This document shows, in pieces, positions 35,731 to 45,045 of a stretch of DNA of 47,744 bases (the first letter of the stretch is position 1; each line of letters opens with the position of its first letter). The notes beneath the pieces are model-generated. The model saw only the letters and a program-made list of their open reading frames with translations, was not told where the DNA came from and searched no databases. This DNA is from an uncultured Elusimicrobia bacterium (lineage in GTDB: Bacteria; Elusimicrobiota; Elusimicrobia; Elusimicrobiales; UBA9959). A program made the translations under genes and the position numbers. The stretch is taken from positions 1 through 47,744 of the forward strand of contig CAIQNV010000039.1 of the NCBI GenBank assembly GCA_903873295.1, given 5' to 3'.

Positions 35731-36642
35731 ATGAAAAATACTATCCTGGTGGTCGGTTCCGTCGCGCTCGATTCGGTGCAGACCATACACGGCAGCACGA
35801 ATCGCTCCCTGGGCGGCTCGGCCGTGCATTTTTCGCTTTCGGCCTCCCAGTTCACCCCGGTCAAGGTCGTGGGCGTTGTGGGGGAGGATTTTCCCGTGCC
35901 TTTCCGGCGGTTTTTGAAGCGCCGCAATATCTGCCTGGAGGGCATGCAGGTGCTGCCGGGCAAGACCTTCCACTGGAAGGGCAAGTATGACCGCGATTTC
36001 AAGAATGCCATCACCATAGCCACCGAGCTTAACGTTTTTCAGCATTTCCAGCCCAGGCTCAACGGCTCCCACAGCGAGTGCGGCGTGCTGTTCCTGGCGA
36101 ACATCGACCCCGACCTGCAGCGGGGCGTGCTGGAGCAGATGCCGAAAGCCAGGCTGGTGGCCTGCGACACGATGAACTACTGGATAACCCTGAAGAAGAA
36201 GTCGCTGCTTACGCTGCTTAAAAAAGTGGACCTGCTGTTCGTGAACGAAGAGGAAGCCCGCCAGCTTACGGGAGAGTATAATCTTATAAAATCCGCCAGG
36301 CTCATCATGCGCATGGGCCCGAGCGCCATAGTGGTAAAGCGCGGCGACAGCGGCGCCATGCTGTTTTACGGCGGCGAAGTGTTCTCCATCCCGGCCCACC
36401 CGATAGAGAAGGTGGTCGATCCCACCGGCGCGGGCGACACTTTTGCCGGCGGCTTCATGGGCTACCTGGCCGCCGCTCCCGACTGGAAGAATTATGACGT
36501 TTTAAGGCGGGCCATGTCCTACGGCGTAGTGATGTCGTCGTTCAGCGTGGAGGACTTCAGCGTAAAGCGCGTGGGCAGGCTTTCCAAACCGGAGATCAGC
36601 GCGCGCTATAACAAGTACGTGAAGGCGCTGGCTATAAAATAA
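35731..36642 (+). CDS. PfkB-family carbohydrate/nucleoside kinase
   Basis: A 303-residue ribokinase-fold protein. The C-terminal PfkB signature is clear: VDPTGAGDTFAGGFMGYLA (about residues 230-248), with the catalytic Asp in GAGD. Other family regions are ILVVGSVALDSVQT, SLGGSAVHFSLSASQF, KVVGVVGEDF and LLFVNEEEARQLTG. In its general form it resembles adenosine or sugar kinases of the PfkB family, and the following gene is adenosine deaminase, so purine nucleoside salvage is possible. The actual substrate cannot be read. Confidence 0.9.
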   Translation: MKNTILVVGSVALDSVQTIHGSTNRSLGGSAVHFSLSASQFTPVKVVGVVGEDFPVPFRRFLKRRNICLEGMQVLPGKTFHWKGKYDRDFKNAITIATELNVFQHFQPRLNGSHSECGVLFLANIDPDLQRGVLEQMPKARLVACDTMNYWITLKKKSLLTLLKKVDLLFVNEEEARQLTGEYNLIKSARLIMRMGPSAIVVKRGDSGAMLFYGGEVFSIPAHPIEKVVDPTGAGDTFAGGFMGYLAAAPDWKNYDVLRRAMSYGVVMSSFSVEDFSVKRVGRLSKPEISARYNKYVKALAIK

Positions 36643-36838
36643 GCGTGGCTGTCAAAATAAACCCGGCGGGCATGATCCGGACGCGGAGCCGGCCGGGCCG
36701 CGTCGGAGACCGCTAAAGACTTCTCCTCCTATCTCAACGCCGGCTCCAGACCGTACAAAGCCAAAGCCTCCGGCACAAAAAACGGCCGCAGGGATAGCCA
36801 GCTCCTACACTGAGAAACAGCCGCGCCCGGAACTGCTT

Positions 36839-37894
36839 ATGACGGCGGAAGAAAAAATACGCGCAATGCCCAAGGCGGAGCTGCACCGCCATCTCGAAGG
36901 CTGCGTCCGCGTGGGCACCGTCATCGACCTCGCCCGCAAAAATAATTTAAGGCTGCCCACCTTCGACCCCGCCGGGCTGGACCGCCTTTATAAACTTCGC
37001 GCCCCGGGCGCTTCGCTGGCCGAAGTGCTCGGCAGGTTCGAGCTGGCCCAGGCCTCCTTCCCCTCTTATGAAGCCGTGGAGCGCATAACCTTTGAAGCGC
37101 TCGAAGACGCTTATAAAAAAGAGAACATCCGCCTGCTGGAGCTGCGCTACAGCCCGGAGTTTATGCTGAAAAAAGCCGGGCTGGACTGGCAGAAGGCGCA
37201 GGATGTGATCAATTCTACGATCGTAAAATTTGAAAAAAGCAGCAATATGGTCTGCGGCGTCATCCTCATAGCCTCGCGCAGCTACGGCGTGAAATCGGCG
37301 GAAAAAACTATGGAGTTCGCGCTGAAGAATAAAAGATCGGTAATAGGTTTCGACCTGGCCGACAGCGAGGCCGACTACCCGTCCGCGCTGTACAAAGAGG
37401 CGGCAAAAAAACTGCATGCGGCGGGTCTGCCGCTGACCGTCCACTCCGGCGAGGAGGGCCATTTTTCGCAGGTCGGCGACACCATCAGGGCGCTGAAGCC
37501 GCGGCGCATCGGCCACGGCGTGAAAGCGGCCGAGGACGCCTCCGGCCGGACCGTCGGGCTTATTAAAAGCTCCGGCATTACCGTGGAAACCAACCCCTGG
37601 AGCAACTACCTGACCCGCGCGGTGGCCTTGATAGAGGCGCATCCGCTTAAAAATTTCATCAGAGCCGGCGTAAAATGCACCATAGGCGCCGACGATCCCG
37701 AGATACTGGACACCCACCTGAACAAAGAATACGAGCTGGCACTGGAGAAGATGGGGCTTACCTTTGAGGATATTCACTATACTCTTAAATGCGCCGCGGA
37801 GGGGTCCTTCCTGCCCGCGGATAAAAAACAGCAGGCGGCCAAAGAACTGGGATTTGTCCTGTCTCAAGGCGTTGAGCCCCGCCGGGAAATATGA
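36839..37894 (+). CDS. Adenosine deaminase family protein
   Basis: Converts adenosine (or adenine) to inosine (or hypoxanthine) in purine salvage. The 351-residue protein carries the zinc site and active-site motifs in order: PKAELHRHLEGCV (HxH), YSPEFM, LTVHSGEEGHF (His and catalytic Glu), RRIGHGVKA and CTIGADDPEI (Asp-Asp). The 196-bp gap upstream has no credible gene. It overlaps the next gene by 4 bp (ATGA). Adenosine and adenine deaminases are hard to separate by eye, so the substrate is left open. Confidence 0.9.
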   Translation: MTAEEKIRAMPKAELHRHLEGCVRVGTVIDLARKNNLRLPTFDPAGLDRLYKLRAPGASLAEVLGRFELAQASFPSYEAVERITFEALEDAYKKENIRLLELRYSPEFMLKKAGLDWQKAQDVINSTIVKFEKSSNMVCGVILIASRSYGVKSAEKTMEFALKNKRSVIGFDLADSEADYPSALYKEAAKKLHAAGLPLTVHSGEEGHFSQVGDTIRALKPRRIGHGVKAAEDASGRTVGLIKSSGITVETNPWSNYLTRAVALIEAHPLKNFIRAGVKCTIGADDPEILDTHLNKEYELALEKMGLTFEDIHYTLKCAAEGSFLPADKKQQAAKELGFVLSQGVEPRREI

Positions 37895-39006
37895 AAAATC
37901 CTTTTCACCTCTTCGGGTTCGGGCTGGCGTTGTTCTACCTGTTGTTCAATATTTATATAGCGCTCTGGCTGGCGTTCAGGCTGGCGCTGGGGTCGAAAGG
38001 CCGGTTTATCGTATTCGAAGCGGCCCTGCTGCTCTCGGCTTTTTACCCGGCGGCCAGGACTTTCGCTTCGGCGCATTTCGGAGGTATCGCGGACCGCGTT
38101 CTGTGGCTGGCTTTGTTCGGTTTCGGGGCTTCTTTTGTTTTCTTCTGGGTGCTGCTGGTCTGCGATCTGGCGCTGGCGGTATTTAAGGCGCTGGGCGCCG
38201 ACTGGGCGCGGAGGAGACCCGCGGCTATAACGGTGCTGGCGCTGGCGGCCGGGTTCGTTTCACTGGCCGTCTGGCACGGAGCCGAGGTTCCGCGCATGAA
38301 GAGAATAGAAATAACGGTAAAAAACCTGCCACGGGCGCTGGACGGCTTCATGATAACGCAGGTCTCGGATCTGCACCTGGGGCGGATGGTAAAACTCGAA
38401 CGGCTGAATAAAATGGCCGAAACCATGAACGCGCTGCGGCCGGACCTGGTAGTTTTTACCGGGGATTTCGCTGAAAGCCGCGAGCCCATGCCCGAAGGGA
38501 CCTGCGGGGTCATTAAAGGGATATACGCCCGCTACGGCAAAGCAGCGGTTCTTGGCAACCACGACATGTTCACCGGCGGCTCGGCCGCGGCTGAATTTTT
38601 CGGGGCCTGCGGGGTCAAAGTGCTGCGCGGCCAGGCTTATGAGCCGGTGCCGGGCCTGACCGTGGCCGGAGTAGACGATCTTCGGCGCGCGGGAGTGGAG
38701 GCCGTGAAAAAACTGGCCGCAGTCCTGGACCGCTCCAAGCCGCTTATTTTCCTTTCACACCAGCCGCAGGGCTTTGACGAGATAACAGCCGCCGGGTCGG
38801 GGCTTGTTCTGAGCGGGCATACCCACAAAGGCCAGATCTTCCCTTTCGGTCCGCTCGAGCGGCATATGTTCAAGTATTTTTACGGCCTGTACAAAGCCGG
38901 GGATTTCAGCGTCTATGTCACTTCCGGCTCCGGCGCCTGGGGCCCGCCCCTTCGGCTTTTCGCTGATTCGGAATTGCCGGTGTTTATTCTGCGCTCCGCC
39001 CGTTGA
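37891..39006 (+). CDS. Membrane-anchored metallophosphoesterase (YkuE-like)
   Basis: A 371-residue protein with four hydrophobic segments in the first 130 residues (LFGFGLALFYLLFNIYIALWLAF, IVFEAALLLSAFY, VLWLALFGFGASFVFFWVLLVCDLALAVF, AAITVLALAAGFVSLAVW), then a calcineurin-like phosphoesterase domain. Metal-binding motifs: QVSDLHLGRM (DxH), VVFTGDFAE (GD), AVLGNHDMFT (GNHD), FLSHQPQGFD and VLSGHTHKGQ (GHTH). YkuE relatives cleave lipid-linked or UDP-sugar pyrophosphate bonds such as UDP-2,3-diacylglucosamine; the substrate here is inferred. It overlaps the deaminase gene by 4 bp. Confidence 0.92.
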   Translation: MKNPFHLFGFGLALFYLLFNIYIALWLAFRLALGSKGRFIVFEAALLLSAFYPAARTFASAHFGGIADRVLWLALFGFGASFVFFWVLLVCDLALAVFKALGADWARRRPAAITVLALAAGFVSLAVWHGAEVPRMKRIEITVKNLPRALDGFMITQVSDLHLGRMVKLERLNKMAETMNALRPDLVVFTGDFAESREPMPEGTCGVIKGIYARYGKAAVLGNHDMFTGGSAAAEFFGACGVKVLRGQAYEPVPGLTVAGVDDLRRAGVEAVKKLAAVLDRSKPLIFLSHQPQGFDEITAAGSGLVLSGHTHKGQIFPFGPLERHMFKYFYGLYKAGDFSVYVTSGSGAWGPPLRLFADSELPVFILRSAR

Positions 39007-39031
39007 CAATGGCGGCGCCAAGCGGTAGAAT
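39003..39031 (+). promoter_or_regulatory. Sigma-70 promoter of the papain-family protease
   Basis: TTGACA (39003-39008) and TAGAAT (39026-39031) are 17 bp apart. It overlaps the stop codon of the metallophosphoesterase and lies 32 bases before the protease ATG. A strong AAGGAG follows. Confidence 0.8.
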
Positions 39032-39063
39032 TGACAAAGATCAAAGAGAGGAAGGAGACCCCT

Positions 39064-40053
39064 ATGACCAAGGTTACAAGTTTTATTCTGCTGGCGGCTT
39101 TTGTCGCCGCAGGGCCCGCCTTCGGCCAGCAAGCGCTGTCCGGAGACGTGAAAGATCAGATCAAAGTGGTGCAGGACGCCATTAAAAAGGCCGGCGCGAA
39201 GTGGACCGCCGGCGAAACCTCCGTGTCAGCCAGCCGGGAAGACTGGAAATACCTGGTGGGCCTGAACTTCGAGCCTGTCGACGCCGAGCCTATAGAGCTG
39301 GTGGCCGCGGCCGAACTGCCCGCCGCGCTGGACTGGCGCGATATGAACGGAAATTTCGTTACCGCGCCCCGCAACCAGATGAAATGCGGCTCCTGCTGGG
39401 CCTTCTCCATGACCGGCGGCCTGGAAGCCTACACGCTTCTTAAACAGAACACCCCGGGCAAGGACCTGGATCTGTCCGAGCAGGTCATGGTGTCCTGCAG
39501 CGGGGCGGGTTCCTGCAGCGGCGGCCGCCTGTCGGCGGGCTTCCTGCAGAAGAGCGGCCTGCCGCTTGAGACCGCCTATCCCTACACGGCCACCGACGGC
39601 TCCTGCGCCACCGCCGAGGCGGGCTGGCAGACCGGGGCCTATAAAATAGGCGCCTGGGGCTCGGTCTCCCAGAGTCTTGCCGTGATTAAGACGGCTCTGG
39701 TGAAATACGGGCCGCTCCCGATCGCCATGCTGGTCTATGAGGACTTCATGCACTACAAGACCGGCATCTACTCCTACACTACGGGGAAAAAACTTGGCGG
39801 CCACGCCGTGCTGCTGGTGGGCTATAACGACGCCGAAAAGTATTTTACCGTGAAGAACAGCTGGGACCTCGGCTGGGGCGAAGGCGGTTTTTTCCGCATA
39901 GCCTACTCCGAGCTGGACAGCTCCGTGAGCTTCGGCATGAGCACTATAGCTTTCAGGGCCGCCAAGGACGAAGTTCCCGTGGGCGAGGCGATCCGCGCCG
40001 GGACCTGGTCCCGGGTGGCGCCGCTGTTCGACCAGGCGGCGGGCTGGAAATAA
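39064..40053 (+). CDS. Secreted papain-family (C1A) cysteine protease
   Basis: A 329-residue exported protease. The ATG at 39064 has AAGGAG before it and opens a signal peptide MTKVTSFILLAAFVAAGPAFG. A short propeptide-like region follows (to about residue 90), then the mature domain from LPAALDWRDMNGNFVTAP. Catalytic residues: Cys in MKCGSCWAFSM (Cys near 117), His in LGGHAVLLVGYND and Asn in VKNSWDLGWGEGGFF. A Gln oxyanion residue is expected at NQMKCGSCW, and NQ is present. It has its own promoter and terminator. It sits directly beside the secreted fibre array and may process those proteins; that is only inference. Confidence 0.94.
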   Translation: MTKVTSFILLAAFVAAGPAFGQQALSGDVKDQIKVVQDAIKKAGAKWTAGETSVSASREDWKYLVGLNFEPVDAEPIELVAAAELPAALDWRDMNGNFVTAPRNQMKCGSCWAFSMTGGLEAYTLLKQNTPGKDLDLSEQVMVSCSGAGSCSGGRLSAGFLQKSGLPLETAYPYTATDGSCATAEAGWQTGAYKIGAWGSVSQSLAVIKTALVKYGPLPIAMLVYEDFMHYKTGIYSYTTGKKLGGHAVLLVGYNDAEKYFTVKNSWDLGWGEGGFFRIAYSELDSSVSFGMSTIAFRAAKDEVPVGEAIRAGTWSRVAPLFDQAAGWK

Positions 40054-40074
40054 GCGGAACATCGCGGGATAAAG

Positions 40075-40105
40075 CGGCGCGGAGCTTCAAGCCCGCGCCG
40101 TTTTT
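40075..40105. terminator. Rho-independent terminator between the protease and the fibre array
   Basis: CGGCGCGG and CCGCGCCG form an 8-bp stem around a 10-base loop and are followed by TTTTT on the plus strand. It may also stop minus-strand transcripts from the array, but no T-run is seen there. Confidence 0.8.
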
Positions 40106-40165
40106 CATTCCCTGATCCCCGGGTTAGCCGCCGGAAACGGGCGGATTGCGCGGTAAAACGGCCGC

Positions 40166-41419
40166 TCACGGATGAACAAAGCTGGCCCCGGTAGTGACAT
40201 AGGTCTTTTGGCAGGCCGTAGAAGCTACGGACGCGGGGGCCATGGCGACGGATTCTCCGCCAAGGGGGAAAACCCTGCAATCTAAAGTGGCCGTATTTGA
40301 ATAATTTATCTTGCCCTGAATAGTGAAGGCGGCGTTGCAGTCCGAAGAGATCAGCAGCGTGACCTGGGTGTAGTGGCCGGAGAAGGAAGTAAGATAAATG
40401 CCGCCGCTGTGATGGACAAGAATATCCGCGATAACATCCACTACGACATTGCCGGTGGTGCCCCCGAGCGTCAGCCGTATTTTGCTGTTCAGGCCGGAGC
40501 CGGAAACGTAAGCTATATTTGTCCACGTCGTATCATTGAACCCGCCGATACTAGCGGAATATTCTTTGGCGAAGCCCGCCGCGTGGTACCCGTCCAAAGT
40601 GTCGGCGCCGGTCGCCGTAGCCGCATTGCCCGTGCAGGAGCCGGACGACCCGCTGGCATTGCCGGTCACGTTGCCGGTGAGCGGGCCGGAGAAAGCGGCG
40701 GCGGTGACGGTTCCCGCGACGTCGAGAAGGGAGGAGGGAATTTTCCCGATGCCGACGCTGCCGGCGTCCGTTATGCGCATTTTTTCCTGGGTGCCGCTCA
40801 GGGTTTTGAAGATGATCGGGCTGTTGTCGTTCTGAAAAATAACCGCCCCTTCGGAGGTGCTGGCGATCTGCAGCCTGTTGCCGGAGGCTCCGGTTTCAGA
40901 GACCCCGAGAGTTCCCGCGACCGACAGCTTTGCCCCGGCCCCTGTCGTGCCGACGCCGACATTGCCGTTGCCTCCGATAACTAAAGTTTCAATGGTCGCG
41001 GTGCCGTTGAGAGCACCGGCGTAGACGCTTAATCTTTCAGCGCCCGTATTGACTCCGTTGACCCCTAATTTGAACCGGGCCGAATTATCCGAGACGTTGA
41101 ACTCGATCTTGGGATGCTCGGAGGACTCGTTGCCGAGGAGAATGCCCGTTTTGTCCCAGATATTATTCGTCCGTGATTTTATCGCTCCTACAACGTCAAG
41201 CGGATAGGCCGGCTCCGTCATCCCGATCCCCACTTTTCCGTATTGTACGGCGAACGTGGACCCGCCCACCGTGAAACTTCCTCCCGGAATATCCGCGGAG
41301 CCCCTGAGCACGGAATAGCCGTCCACCGAGAACCGGTCCAGCACTTCAAATTCTGCGGCATGACTGACCGGCGCCGCCAGGAGCGCCGCTATAGCCCAAA
41401 ATTTAAAAATAACTCTCAT
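40166..41419 (-). CDS. Secreted fibre-like protein 1 of the array
   Basis: A 417-residue secreted protein, the last gene of the array in transcription order. Signal peptide MRVIFKFWAIAALLAAPVSHAA is followed by the conserved head EFEVLDRFSVDGYSVLRGSA and VGGSTFAVQYGKVGIG. Middle repeats of the VGIGTT/LSVAG type (GNVGVGTTGAGAKLSVAG, GSVGIGKIPSSLLDVAG) are known from phage tail fibres and trimeric adhesins. A tail-fibre-like NVTGNASGSSGSCTGNAATATGADTLDGYHA follows. The C-terminal 130 residues are beta-rich with two Cys. There is no peptidase S74 domain. A structural surface role is inferred. Confidence 0.8.
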   Translation of the reverse strand: MRVIFKFWAIAALLAAPVSHAAEFEVLDRFSVDGYSVLRGSADIPGGSFTVGGSTFAVQYGKVGIGMTEPAYPLDVVGAIKSRTNNIWDKTGILLGNESSEHPKIEFNVSDNSARFKLGVNGVNTGAERLSVYAGALNGTATIETLVIGGNGNVGVGTTGAGAKLSVAGTLGVSETGASGNRLQIASTSEGAVIFQNDNSPIIFKTLSGTQEKMRITDAGSVGIGKIPSSLLDVAGTVTAAAFSGPLTGNVTGNASGSSGSCTGNAATATGADTLDGYHAAGFAKEYSASIGGFNDTTWTNIAYVSGSGLNSKIRLTLGGTTGNVVVDVIADILVHHSGGIYLTSFSGHYTQVTLLISSDCNAAFTIQGKINYSNTATLDCRVFPLGGESVAMAPASVASTACQKTYVTTGASFVHP

Positions 41420-41436
41420 AATTTAAACCACACCCT

Positions 41437-43179
41437 TTATATCGGGTAACGGACGATCACGATTCCCGAGCCGCCATAGCCGCCGCCGCCGGCCGGATAC
41501 CCGCCGCCCCCTCCGCCTCCGCCCGTGTTCGCCGTGGCATTGAGCCCGTGTTCGGAGCTGCCGCCCACGCCGTTGGCGCCGCCTCCGGCGCTTGCGTAGC
41601 CTATTGTGGTCCCGTTGGAATATAAATACGACGCTCCGCCTCCGCCGCTGGCATAGTAGACGGCGGTGCCGGAGATGGAAGACTGAAGTCCCGGCCCGCC
41701 GTTCCCGGCTTTGGTGTTGGCTACAGCGTTCCCGCCTAAACCGCCCGCGCCGCCTCCTCCTCCTCCCAAATACCCATTCCTTCCGTAGCCATAGCCGCCA
41801 TCATAGCCCTGGCCGGCGGTTCCCGCGCCGCCGGCCTGCGTCATGTTCGTCTCGCTGCTGCCGCCGCCGCCTCCGCTGCCGCCGGCTTTCCCATATAACG
41901 CGGAAATATAGGCCCCGCCGCCGCCGCCGCCTATGGCCGTTATGGAGGCGAAAACGGAATTATCGCCGTTCGTGCCGTAGCCGCTGTCTACGGCGGCGGC
42001 GCCGGCGCCGCCGGCGCCGACCGTTACCGCGACCGCGGTATTCGCGGTGACGGCGACCGTTCCGGTTTTGTATCCGCCGGCGCCGCCTCCGCCGCCGCCG
42101 GCGATAACAAGGTATTCGACATTCCCTGAACCGGCCGGCACGAAGGTGCCGGAAACCGTAAAGGTGTGAATGCGATAGCCGCCGGCTTCTGTAATTGTGC
42201 CGCCCGACGCGGCTATCCCGCCGACGCTGTTCCAGCCGCCGTTGTAATACTCCAGTCTTCCGGTAGTGACATTCAGCCGCAGCATGCCGTTAACCGGGCT
42301 TCCCGGGCGCTCCGCGGTGGTGCCGACCGGTATTTTTATGGAGCCGGTGCCGCCCACGTCTAAAATAGCGGCCGGATTAGTCGTCCCGATGCCGAAATTG
42401 CCGCCGGCTATATAGCTCGTCCCGGAGACCGCTGACTGCACTAAGCCGGTGAAGGTCGATCCGTCGGAGCAGGTAGTTTGATAATCATAGCTGGCCAGGC
42501 TCGTCCTGGGCGTTATCGTCCAGCCATCGGCATAAGATTCGAGCTGCCCGTTAAAACCCTGAGTAAATCGAGAAACAGTTATCTGGTAATTCCAGGTGCC
42601 GCCCGTAGTCCCTAAAATTACCGCGACCATTCCCGTCGCGCTGTTCCTTGCGATTACAGGCGCGCCAAACCCCGCTTTATTAACGCTTACATAACGGGCG
42701 GAATGAATATTGCCTTCGCCGGCGTAGGCCGCTACCGTGACCTCCCATGGCCCGGTACCGCCGTAAGAATAACCGCTTATGGTAATAGTAAACATGTTCG
42801 CGGCGGAAAAAGGGATGCCGGTGTCGATAACTATTGCGCCCGCCGGCCCGCTGTAATTATCAAGTGAGGCCAGGTTCTGATATACTTTGTAAGAGGAAGA
42901 GCCGCCGATTATTAAATTGTCCCCTACTTTAAAATTTCCGGATATTTCCAGTTTTGCCCCGGGGCTGGCCGTCCCGATCCCGACATTTCCGTCTTTAACT
43001 ACTAAAGTGGACCCGCCCACCGTGAAACTTCCTCCCGGGATGTCAGCGGAGCCCCTGAGCACGGAATAGCCGTCCACCGAGAACCTGTCCAGCACTTCGA
43101 ATTCAGCGGCATGGAGCGGCTGTCCCGCCCAAAGAGGGGCGAAAAACGCTGAAAATAAGAGTTGCTGAATGACACGCAT
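41437..43179 (-). CDS. Secreted fibre-like protein 2 with glycine-rich tip
   Basis: A 580-residue paralogue. Signal peptide to LHAA, then the shared head EFEVLDRFSVDGYSVLRGSA and one GNVGIGTASPGAKLEISG repeat. The middle is unique (ITISGYSYGGTGPWEVTVAAYAG, WNYQITVSRFTQGFNG) with two further GIGTT-type repeats. From about residue 350 a glycine-rich domain begins with VEYLVIAGGGGGGAGG and ends GGSGIVIVRYPI, the form found in phage receptor-binding tips and some adhesins; it may fold as packed polyglycine helices. It is followed by protein 1 after 17 bp on the same strand. Confidence 0.82.
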   Translation of the reverse strand: MRVIQQLLFSAFFAPLWAGQPLHAAEFEVLDRFSVDGYSVLRGSADIPGGSFTVGGSTLVVKDGNVGIGTASPGAKLEISGNFKVGDNLIIGGSSSYKVYQNLASLDNYSGPAGAIVIDTGIPFSAANMFTITISGYSYGGTGPWEVTVAAYAGEGNIHSARYVSVNKAGFGAPVIARNSATGMVAVILGTTGGTWNYQITVSRFTQGFNGQLESYADGWTITPRTSLASYDYQTTCSDGSTFTGLVQSAVSGTSYIAGGNFGIGTTNPAAILDVGGTGSIKIPVGTTAERPGSPVNGMLRLNVTTGRLEYYNGGWNSVGGIAASGGTITEAGGYRIHTFTVSGTFVPAGSGNVEYLVIAGGGGGGAGGYKTGTVAVTANTAVAVTVGAGGAGAAAVDSGYGTNGDNSVFASITAIGGGGGGAYISALYGKAGGSGGGGGSSETNMTQAGGAGTAGQGYDGGYGYGRNGYLGGGGGGAGGLGGNAVANTKAGNGGPGLQSSISGTAVYYASGGGGASYLYSNGTTIGYASAGGGANGVGGSSEHGLNATANTGGGGGGGGYPAGGGGYGGSGIVIVRYPI

Positions 43180-43220
43180 AAAATTAAAGCCGCGCAGTAC
43201 TGCCGTGCTTTATAGTTTCT

Positions 43221-45026
43221 TTATCTCAGGTAGCGGATGATGACGATGCCGGAGCCGCCTTTGCCGCCGGCGGTCTGATACCCGCTCCCGCCGCCGCCTC
43301 CGCCGGTATTTGCCGCCCCGTTCCCGCCGATGCCTGTGGTGACGCCGTTCCCGCCGCCGCCCGCGCCGCCGGTTCCGGCCGCTGTCACGTCCGTGTACCC
43401 GCCGCCCCCGCCCCCGCCGCCATAATAAGTCGAAGTTCCGCTTATCGAATATGCCAAGCCAACTCCGCCATTTCCCGATGTGGTGGCGGTCGCGTCTCCG
43501 CCGACGCCTCCCGCTCCGCCGCCTCCGCCGTCGGTATGCGCGGGCTGTATATGCCCGGCGCCGCCATTATTGCCCTGGCCCGGAGTGCCCGCGGCGCCCG
43601 CCGACGCGGAACCGGTATTCCCCACGGAGGCGCCGCCGCCCGAGCCTCCGACGCTGCCGGGGTTAGAGGCATGCACCGGGGCCGCGCCGCGGGACCCGCC
43701 GCCTCCTCCGCCGATAGCGGTCAAAGAAGCGAATACGGAATTAGCGCCGTTCCACCCCGGGGTCCCGGTATCGGAGGTCGTGTAGCCATTCCCGCCGTCC
43801 CCTACGGTAACTGTATAAGGGGCCGCAGTCGTCACCGGGTAAGCGGAATTATAGATAACGCCGCCGGCGCCGCCTCCGCCTCCGAAACTGCCGGCGCCGC
43901 CTCCGCCGGCGACTACGAGGACTTCCACATTGCCGGCAAAATTGGCGGTGAACGTGCTGCCGCTGTTAAAGGTGTGGATATGATACAGCCCCGAATCTGT
44001 TTCCGAACCGCCGGCCGCAAAAGGCACGCAGGTGAACCCGCCCGTAAGCGTGGCGGCGCCAGTGTCGGGATTTGTTACCGTCACGTTTTTCGCGCCGCTG
44101 GAGGCGATAGCCGGCGCTATCGCGGTAATTTGCGTAGCGGAGACAGTGTTGACCGTTGCCGTTACCCCGCCTACCGTGACGCCCGCCCCGCTCAGGAAGC
44201 CGGTTCCCGCGAGCGTAATATTCGTGGTCCTTGCCGTCTGCCCCGAAGCGGGGCTTACGGAGGCGACCGTCGGCAGGGGGTTATAGGTAAAAGCGCCGGC
44301 GACGTATTGTCCGTCGGGATTTGTTATTTTTACATCCTTTGTCCCTACGGAACCCACGGGGGTCTTTGCCGTAATTAGCGTGGCTGAAACCGCGATGTCG
44401 GTCGCCGCCGCGCCGCCTATAAGAAGTTCAAGGCCCAGATTAAATCCGGTCCCGGAAATAGTGATCGCGGTCTGGAGGGTGTATAGCCCCGAGGCCGGAG
44501 TTATCGACGTGAGGGTGGGCGGCGGCTGATTATCGAGCTGTCTCCAGGCGCTCCCGTTGCAGACGGACATATGCCCGTCGTACCAGCGCAGCGTGCCGGC
44601 GATAGCGGAAGAGCAGGTGGACGCCGCATAGCCTATTTTAACTTCTCCGGCCACCTCCAGGTTGGCAGCCGGATTCGCCGTGCCGATGCCTATGCTGCCG
44701 CTCCCTTTTATCACGAACACATCGCTTCCTGCCGGGATGCCGGTGCTCACTCTAACGAAATCCTGAGTCGAGGCCGCGCCCGCGCTGCTTATATGTAAAA
44801 TCGCGCCCGGCGCCGCCGTACCGATGCCCACTTTTCCGTATTGTACTACGAAAGTGGACCCGCCCACCGAAAATCCGCCCCCCGGAATATCCGCGGAGCC
44901 CCGGAGCACCGAGTAGCCGTCCACCGAGAACCTGTCCAGCACCTCGAACTCGGCGGCGCGGAGCTGCGGGCCCGCCCAAACGGGGGCGAGAAGCGCTGAA
45001 AATAAAAGTCCTTTGATAAAACTCAT
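43221..45026 (-). CDS. Secreted fibre-like protein 3 with two IPT/TIG domains and glycine-rich tip
   Basis: A 601-residue paralogue. Signal peptide to LRAA, then the shared head and a GKVGIGTAAPGAILHI repeat. Around residues 125-165 lies a Cys-bearing TCSSAIAGTLRWYDGHMSVC segment. Residues about 170-335 are two IPT/TIG domains (PPTLTSITPASGLYT to YNPLP, and PTVASVSPASGQTA to GFTCV). The C-terminal 260 residues are glycine-rich, from VEVLVVAGGGGAG to GGSGIVIIRYLR. It shares its layout with protein 4 but differs in the tip. Transcribed before protein 2 (41-bp gap). Confidence 0.84.
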   Translation of the reverse strand: MSFIKGLLFSALLAPVWAGPQLRAAEFEVLDRFSVDGYSVLRGSADIPGGGFSVGGSTFVVQYGKVGIGTAAPGAILHISSAGAASTQDFVRVSTGIPAGSDVFVIKGSGSIGIGTANPAANLEVAGEVKIGYAASTCSSAIAGTLRWYDGHMSVCNGSAWRQLDNQPPPTLTSITPASGLYTLQTAITISGTGFNLGLELLIGGAAATDIAVSATLITAKTPVGSVGTKDVKITNPDGQYVAGAFTYNPLPTVASVSPASGQTARTTNITLAGTGFLSGAGVTVGGVTATVNTVSATQITAIAPAIASSGAKNVTVTNPDTGAATLTGGFTCVPFAAGGSETDSGLYHIHTFNSGSTFTANFAGNVEVLVVAGGGGAGSFGGGGGAGGVIYNSAYPVTTAAPYTVTVGDGGNGYTTSDTGTPGWNGANSVFASLTAIGGGGGGSRGAAPVHASNPGSVGGSGGGASVGNTGSASAGAAGTPGQGNNGGAGHIQPAHTDGGGGGAGGVGGDATATTSGNGGVGLAYSISGTSTYYGGGGGGGGYTDVTAAGTGGAGGGGNGVTTGIGGNGAANTGGGGGGSGYQTAGGKGGSGIVIIRYLR

Positions 45027-45045
45027 AAAATATTGCCGCCGCTAG

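Noticed and set aside
36643..36838. Small gene or gene remnant upstream of adenosine deaminase
   Set aside because: Only very short frames with no site or similarity that I can recognise.
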